Of a stretch of 11,138 bases of DNA, positions 6,899-11,138 are shown piece by piece. The stretch comes from an uncultured Blautia sp. (lineage in GTDB: Bacteria; Bacillota; Clostridia; Lachnospirales; Lachnospiraceae). Where the stretch lies: assembly GCA_900551465.1 (NCBI GenBank), contig URWL01000034.1, positions 1 to 11,138 of the forward strand, in the 5' to 3' direction. How positions within the stretch are numbered: the stretch's first letter is position 1; every line of letters begins with the position of its first letter. The notes under the pieces are model-generated. The model searched no databases and was not told the origin of the DNA. It was given only the letters and a program-made list of their open reading frames with translations. The position numbers and the translations under genes are program-made.

Positions 6899-7864
6899 AT
6901 GAATAATATTTCTGAAGTACTGGATGGTGTAAAAAAAGTAGGAATCGGCGGACATATAAGACCGGATGGTGACTGTGTTGGTTCCTGCATGGCTTTGTAC
7001 CTGTATATAAAAAATAATTATCCGGAAATCAGTGTTAAGGTATACCTGGATTCTCCCAAGCCTGTTTTTGATCACATTGACAGAATCGGAGAAATCCATA
7101 CAGAGGCAGACGGTGATCAGGAATTTGACCTTTTTGTTACATGTGATGTAAGTGCAAGAGATCGTTTAGCTATCGTCGACAGATATTTTGACAGGGCTAA
7201 AAAGACCGTTTGCATCGATCATCATATAAGCAATACAGGATTTGCTGATGTCAACTATATAAAAGGTGATGTAAGCTCCTGCTGTGAAGTTCTTTATGGT
7301 CTTATGGATAAGGATAAGGTGGATCAGTCTGTGGCAGCAGCTGTTTACACAGGCATGATCCACGATACAGGAGTATTCCAGTACTCATCTACTTCTCCGG
7401 AGACCATGAGGATAGCCGGAGAACTGATGAAGACCGGCTTCGAATTTAACCGGATCATCGATCAGTCCTTTTATGAAAAAACATATCTGCAGAACCAGGT
7501 TATGGGAAGAGTGCTGGCAGAAAGCATTCTTCTTATGAACGGAACCTGCATTATCGGGTATCTGAGAAAAAAGGATATGGATTTCTATGGTGTAGATGGA
7601 AAAGATCTGGATGGAATTGTAAGTCAGCTTCGTCTTACAAAGGGGGTAGAGGTCGCGATGTTTCTCTATGAAATGGAGACACAGACCTTTAAGGTGTCCC
7701 TCAGATCCAATGGAAACGTGGATGTAAGCAAGGTGGCTGTATATTTTGGCGGAGGCGGACATACAAGAGCAGCAGGCTGTGATCTTCAAGGCTCTATGTA
7801 TGATGTGATCAACAATGTGACACGGGAGATATACCGCCAGATATGTCTGGAGACAGAAAAATGA
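6899..7864 (+). CDS. nrnA: DHH/DHHA1 family phosphoesterase, NrnA-type oligoribonuclease/pAp phosphatase
   Basis: NrnA-type enzymes remove nucleotides from very short RNAs, and some hydrolyse pAp or linear cyclic-dinucleotide products (pApA, pGpG), using two Mn2+ ions. The 321-residue protein carries all metal-binding motifs: GHIRPDGDCVGS (18-29; His19, Asp23, Asp25), CDVSARDRL with Asp83, IDHHISN with the DHH at 107-109, and HDTGVF with Asp156. The C-terminal DHHA1 substrate domain ends with GGGGHTRAAG (284-293). GAGGG at 6887-6891 sits 7 bases before the ATG. The stop overlaps the truB start by 4 bases (ATGA). Clostridial operons often carry this gene between rbfA and truB, whereas Bacillus does not. 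Substrate preference among nano-RNA, pAp and pApA cannot be read from the sequence. Confidence 0.93.
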   Translation: MNNISEVLDGVKKVGIGGHIRPDGDCVGSCMALYLYIKNNYPEISVKVYLDSPKPVFDHIDRIGEIHTEADGDQEFDLFVTCDVSARDRLAIVDRYFDRAKKTVCIDHHISNTGFADVNYIKGDVSSCCEVLYGLMDKDKVDQSVAAAVYTGMIHDTGVFQYSSTSPETMRIAGELMKTGFEFNRIIDQSFYEKTYLQNQVMGRVLAESILLMNGTCIIGYLRKKDMDFYGVDGKDLDGIVSQLRLTKGVEVAMFLYEMETQTFKVSLRSNGNVDVSKVAVYFGGGGHTRAAGCDLQGSMYDVINNVTREIYRQICLETEK

Positions 7865-8748
7865 TGGATGGAGTTTTAGTCGTCAGGAAAGAAAAGGGGT
7901 TTACCTCCCATGATGTGGTTGCAAAACTCCGTGGTATCCTTCATATGAAAAAAATCGGCCATACAGGAACTCTGGATCCGGATGCGGAAGGTGTTCTTCC
8001 TGTTGTACTGGGAAAGGCTACCCGTCTTGTGGAAATGCTTACAGAAAAAGAAAAGACATATGAGACAGTTCTCCATCTTGGAATCGAAACAGACACTCAG
8101 GATATGACAGGACAGGTTCTGAAGGAACTTCCCGTTCAGGTTTCAGAAGAAAAGCTTAAAGAAACCGTAGAGAGCTTTTTAGGTGAGCAGCAGCAGATCC
8201 CGCCTATGTATTCGGCTCTGAAAGTAAACGGGAAAAAACTTTATGAGCTTGCCAGAGAGGGAAAAACTGTAGAACGTAAAGCACGGCCTGTGACCTTTTC
8301 TGAAATTCAGATCATGGAGATGGATTTTCCGCTGATTAAACTGTCCGTAACCTGCAGCAAAGGAACATATATCCGTACACTTTGCCATGATATCGGGCAA
8401 AAACTTGGCTGCGGAGGGTGTATGGAAGAGCTTCTCCGTACACGTTCCGGCCAGTTTACTTTAGAAGAAAGTCTGACTCTGGATGAAATCCAGCAGCTGA
8501 TGCAGCGAGGCAAACTGGAAGAACATTTGGTGGGAATTGAGGAAATCCTTGAAAACTATCCGACAGTCCGCTGTACCGAAATGGCAGACAGACTTCTGGA
8601 AAATGGAAATCCTGTAGGGGAAAATCTGGCAGAAACTGGATGCAGAGAAGGATGGGTCAGGATGTATACCAGCAAGGGTGTGTTTATCGGTATTTACCAG
8701 TGGCATAAAGCCAGCGCCTCTTATCGTCCGGTAAAGATGTTTTTATGA
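7861..8748 (+). CDS. truB: tRNA pseudouridine(55) synthase TruB
   Basis: TruB isomerises uridine 55 in the T-loop of tRNAs to pseudouridine. The 295-residue protein has the catalytic motif GHTGTLDPDAEGVLP with the nucleophilic aspartate at 39. It also has IPPMYSALKVNGKKLYELAR (113-132), SKGTYIRTLCHDIG (166-179) and LLRTRSGQF (191-199), followed by a small C-terminal domain. ATG at 7861 overlaps the nrnA stop (ATGA) and has GGAG at 7849-7852 with an 8-base gap. Alternatives are ATG 7864, one codon later, and ATG 7843, which would add six residues and contain the Shine-Dalgarno sequence. The 4-base overlap suggests translation coupled to nrnA. ribF follows 22 bases after the stop. Confidence 0.97.
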   Translation: MMDGVLVVRKEKGFTSHDVVAKLRGILHMKKIGHTGTLDPDAEGVLPVVLGKATRLVEMLTEKEKTYETVLHLGIETDTQDMTGQVLKELPVQVSEEKLKETVESFLGEQQQIPPMYSALKVNGKKLYELAREGKTVERKARPVTFSEIQIMEMDFPLIKLSVTCSKGTYIRTLCHDIGQKLGCGGCMEELLRTRSGQFTLEESLTLDEIQQLMQRGKLEEHLVGIEEILENYPTVRCTEMADRLLENGNPVGENLAETGCREGWVRMYTSKGVFIGIYQWHKASASYRPVKMFL

Positions 8749-8770
8749 AGCAGAATGTCAGGAGCAGATC

Positions 8771-9664
8771 ATGGAATACATGACAATAGAAGGCCAGTTT
8801 CCAAGATTGTGCGGCAGTGCAGTGACTTTGGGAAAATTTGACGGAGTACACAAAGGACACAGAAAGCTGATCAGCAGGATTCTGGAGCAGAAAAAAGAAA
8901 CAGGGGCGACAGCAGTCGTGATCGCCTTTGTTTCAGACAGAAAAACAATTTTTACAAAAGCAGAACGCAGGGATCTTCTGGAACATATGGGAGTAGACGT
9001 GCTTTTGGAATGTCCTCTGAACAGCGAGATCAGGCATATGAAGGCGGAGAGCTTTATACGCCAGGTGCTTGTGGGAGCGCTTCAGGCGTCCTATGTTGCA
9101 GTAGGAGAAGACTTTCGGTTTGGTTTTGAGCGAAAAGGAACTCCGGATCTTCTGGTAAACGCCGGAGCCAGATATGGTTTCAAGGCAGATATTCTTTCCA
9201 AGGAAATGGAAGGAACCAGAAAGATAAGCAGTACCTATATCAGAGAAGAGCTTGCAAAAGGAAATATGGAAAAAGTTTCTTCCCTTCTGGGCAGAGATTA
9301 TTTTATATCCGGGGTGGTAGAGCATGGACGGGGAATGGGACACAGAGATTTTTTTCCTACAGCAAATCTCATCCCAATGCCGGAAAAACTGCTGCCTCCA
9401 AATGGCGTTTATGTCACGTTGTCCAGTTTTGGTCAGGAAATCTATCCTGGCATTACAAATGTAGGTTACAAGCCTACCATAGGGGAAACCTTTGTAGGAG
9501 TGGAATCATATTTATTTGACTGTGAAAAAAATCTTTATGGAAAGACCTGTACCGTGGAATTTCGAAAATATTTAAGAGAAGAGCACAAGTTTTCTTCTTT
9601 TGAGGCTTTGAAAAAGCAGATTCAGGAAGATATCCGTAAAGGAAAAGATTATTTCAGCAGATGA
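8771..9664 (+). CDS. ribF: Bifunctional riboflavin kinase / FAD synthetase RibF
   Basis: RibF phosphorylates riboflavin to FMN and adenylylates FMN to FAD. The 297-residue protein has the two expected domains. The N-terminal nucleotidyltransferase domain shows GKFDGVHKGH (21-30), ECPLNSEIRHMKAESFIR, GEDFRFG (112-118) and ISSTYIRE (152-159). The C-terminal flavokinase domain shows PTANL (196-200), NGVYV (211-215), TNVGYKPTIG (229-238) and VESYLFD with the probable catalytic Glu245. Two departures from consensus stand out. The usual TFDPHP stretch is replaced by IAFVSDRK with a shortened loop, and the residues before PTAN read GHRDFF rather than GRTLGF. AGGAG (8760-8764) lies 6 bases before the ATG. 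No FMN riboswitch precedes it, as expected for a housekeeping copy. In many Firmicutes rpsO follows; here it does not. Confidence 0.95.
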   Translation: MEYMTIEGQFPRLCGSAVTLGKFDGVHKGHRKLISRILEQKKETGATAVVIAFVSDRKTIFTKAERRDLLEHMGVDVLLECPLNSEIRHMKAESFIRQVLVGALQASYVAVGEDFRFGFERKGTPDLLVNAGARYGFKADILSKEMEGTRKISSTYIREELAKGNMEKVSSLLGRDYFISGVVEHGRGMGHRDFFPTANLIPMPEKLLPPNGVYVTLSSFGQEIYPGITNVGYKPTIGETFVGVESYLFDCEKNLYGKTCTVEFRKYLREEHKFSSFEALKKQIQEDIRKGKDYFSR

Positions 9665-9749
9665 TATTCTGCAATAAGGTCGGTAAATATACATTTTCTT
9701 TAATAGGAAGATCATTGATAAAGAAAGAATATACAAGGGAGAACAGAGA

Positions 9750-11138
9750 ATGGCAGGGATTATTCTTGGGTTAATGGGCGGCCTTGGTATGTTTTTGTAC
9801 GGCATGAAGCTTATGAGCGATGGCCTGGAAAAAGCAGCAGGGGCTAAAATGAGAAGTATTCTGGAGTTTTTTACAAAAACTCCGTTAAGAGGAATCCTCG
9901 TCGGAACATTTTTTACGGCGGTGATCCAGTCTTCAAGTGCGTCTACGGTTATGGTAGTCAGTTTTGTAAATTCCGGACTGATGAATCTTTATCAGGCAGC
10001 AGGCGTGATCATGGGTGCCAATATCGGTACCACAGTAACTTCGCAGCTGATTTCTTTAAATCTGTCTGCACTTGCACCGGCTATTGTTATGGCAGGTGTG
10101 ATCATGGTAATGTTCTGTAATAAAACAAAGATCCAGAGAGCAGGAGAAGTCCTTCTGGGATTTGGTATTCTTTTTATGGGACTTTCCGGAATGTCAGATT
10201 CTATGTCTGTACTTCGTGAGTCACCGCAGGTAGTAGAGATCATGAGCTCACTGACCAGTCATTTTCTGGCGGTTATTGTGGGTATTGTAGTGACTACTGT
10301 GCTTCAGAGTTCCTCTGCAACAGTAGGTATCGTCCTTCTTCTTGCACAGCAGGGACTTCTGGATATCCGTATCTGCTACTTTATAATTTTTGGATGTAAT
10401 ATCGGATCCTGTGTATCTGCGCTTCTTGCTTCTATCAATGGTAAGAAAATTGCCAAGCGTGCAGCGCTGATCCATTTGTTCTTTAACATTATTGGAACAG
10501 CAGTTATGTATCTGGTATTCAGTTTTGCACTGGAGCCTATTACCCATATGCTCAGCGTTATGTCTCATGGAAATGTGGCAAGAGAAGTTGCCAATGCTCA
10601 TACCTTGATCAAAGTTGCGGAAGTACTGCTTCTGTTTCCGTTTATTAAGCAGATCGTTAAGCTTACAGGTTTATTTGTACGGGAAGAAGACAAACCGGCA
10701 GCACAGGAATTCCAGCTTCAGTATATTGGTGAAAAATCTGTATTCTCTCCTACAACAGCAGTATTTGAGGCTACCAGAGAGATGGAGCGTATGGGAAATA
10801 TCGCTATCCGTAACCTGAAAGCTTCTATGGATGCATTTTTCACAATGAATGAGAAAGAAATCCAGGAAGTTTATGAGACAGAGGATCAGATCAATCTTTT
10901 GAATCATGCCATAACAGATTATCTTGTAAAAGTAAACCAGACTACTATTCCTACAGACGATAAAAAGAGTATCGGCGGACTTTTCCATGTGGTCAATGAC
11001 ATTGAGCGTATCGGAGATCATGCAGAAAATGTAGCAGATGCAGCAAAACAGAGAATGGAAAATCAGGTGGAATTCAGTCCTCAGGCTAAGAGAGAGCTGA
11101 ATGAAATGCTTGATATGGTTGTAAAGATCACTACTTAT
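9750..11138 (+). CDS. Na+/phosphate symporter (NptA/YjbB type) with C-terminal PhoU domain, 3' end outside window
   Basis: The frame from ATG 9750 is open to the right edge (463 codons) with no stop. The Na/Pi-cotransporter II family is recognised by two inverted-repeat halves, each with its signature QSSSA: residues 60-64 (VIQSSSASTVM) and 186-190 (VLQSSSATVGI). Each is followed by a small Gly/Asn motif, GANIGTT (89-95) and FGCNIGS (214-220). About eight hydrophobic segments fill residues 1-310. From about 335 a soluble PhoU-like helical domain begins, with EATREMERMGN and the metal-site motif ERIGDHAENVAD (419-430). It would import phosphate, or possibly export it, coupled to sodium across the cytoplasmic membrane. 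GGGAG at 9737-9741 sits 8 bases before the ATG. The 85-base gap after ribF has no clear terminator or promoter, so read-through from the operon is possible. The missing part is probably the rest of the PhoU domain. Confidence 0.93.
   Translation, partial: MAGIILGLMGGLGMFLYGMKLMSDGLEKAAGAKMRSILEFFTKTPLRGILVGTFFTAVIQSSSASTVMVVSFVNSGLMNLYQAAGVIMGANIGTTVTSQLISLNLSALAPAIVMAGVIMVMFCNKTKIQRAGEVLLGFGILFMGLSGMSDSMSVLRESPQVVEIMSSLTSHFLAVIVGIVVTTVLQSSSATVGIVLLLAQQGLLDIRICYFIIFGCNIGSCVSALLASINGKKIAKRAALIHLFFNIIGTAVMYLVFSFALEPITHMLSVMSHGNVAREVANAHTLIKVAEVLLLFPFIKQIVKLTGLFVREEDKPAAQEFQLQYIGEKSVFSPTTAVFEATREMERMGNIAIRNLKASMDAFFTMNEKEIQEVYETEDQINLLNHAITDYLVKVNQTTIPTDDKKSIGGLFHVVNDIERIGDHAENVADAAKQRMENQVEFSPQAKRELNEMLDMVVKITTY

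Noticed and set aside
9657..9672. Small hairpin GCAGA/TCTGC across the ribF stop as a terminator
   Set aside because: It has only five pairs and no following T run.
9694..9722. Weak promoter-like pair TTTTCT / GATAAA (17-bp spacer) before the phosphate symporter
   Set aside because: It matches only 3 of 6 and 4 of 6 consensus bases and has no extended -10, too weak to call in AT-rich intergenic DNA.
1..11138. Mobile elements, CRISPR, toxin-antitoxin, defence or phage genes
   Set aside because: Every stretch is occupied by a recognised housekeeping gene or a short gap. No terminal inverted repeats, spaced direct repeats or foreign-looking genes were seen.

Overview
The window is a conserved translation and transcription-factor operon of a Gram-positive anaerobe, most likely a Lachnospiraceae-type Clostridia. 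The grounds are the gene order, the strong AGGAGG-type ribosome binding sites, the moderate-to-low GC content, and family-specific features: an NusA with a short acidic tail, an IF2 with a very long disordered N-terminus, and an nrnA gene between rbfA and truB. The species cannot be named from the sequence alone. All recognised genes lie on the + strand.

Layout. Bases 1-1325 are the 3' part of a type IIA topoisomerase A subunit (ParC/GyrA family); its catalytic half lies upstream of the window. A 129-base intergenic region follows. It holds a good vegetative promoter (TTGCTT, 17 bp, extended -10 TGcTATGAT) and, just downstream of it, a strong UUCG-capped hairpin with a short U run. Because the promoter precedes the hairpin, the hairpin can both end topoisomerase transcripts and attenuate the next operon.

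Bases 1455-9664 form one tightly packed run: rimP, nusA, rnpM (ylxR), ylxQ, infB, rbfA, nrnA, truB, ribF. Gaps are 0-34 bases and three junctions overlap (nusA/rnpM, rnpM/ylxQ, nrnA/truB). The products make and tune ribosomes and RNA: RimP and RbfA mature the 30S subunit, IF2 starts translation, NusA controls pausing and termination, RnpM and YlxQ are small RNA-binding proteins, NrnA degrades nano-RNA or cyclic-dinucleotide products, TruB makes tRNA pseudouridine-55, and RibF makes FMN and FAD. After an 85-base gap with no clear terminator, a Na+/phosphate symporter with a C-terminal PhoU domain starts at 9750 and runs off the right edge.

I found no mobile element, CRISPR array, tRNA, rRNA, phage gene or defence gene, and I see no evidence of an undescribed multi-gene system. 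The observations worth a second look are small-scale: the promoter-before-terminator leader upstream of rimP-nusA; a 24-residue repeat in the disordered IF2 N-terminus whose two copies differ only at synonymous sites; departures from consensus motifs in RibF; loss of a recognisable GyrA-box in the topoisomerase; and an 18-bp dyad inside rbfA.
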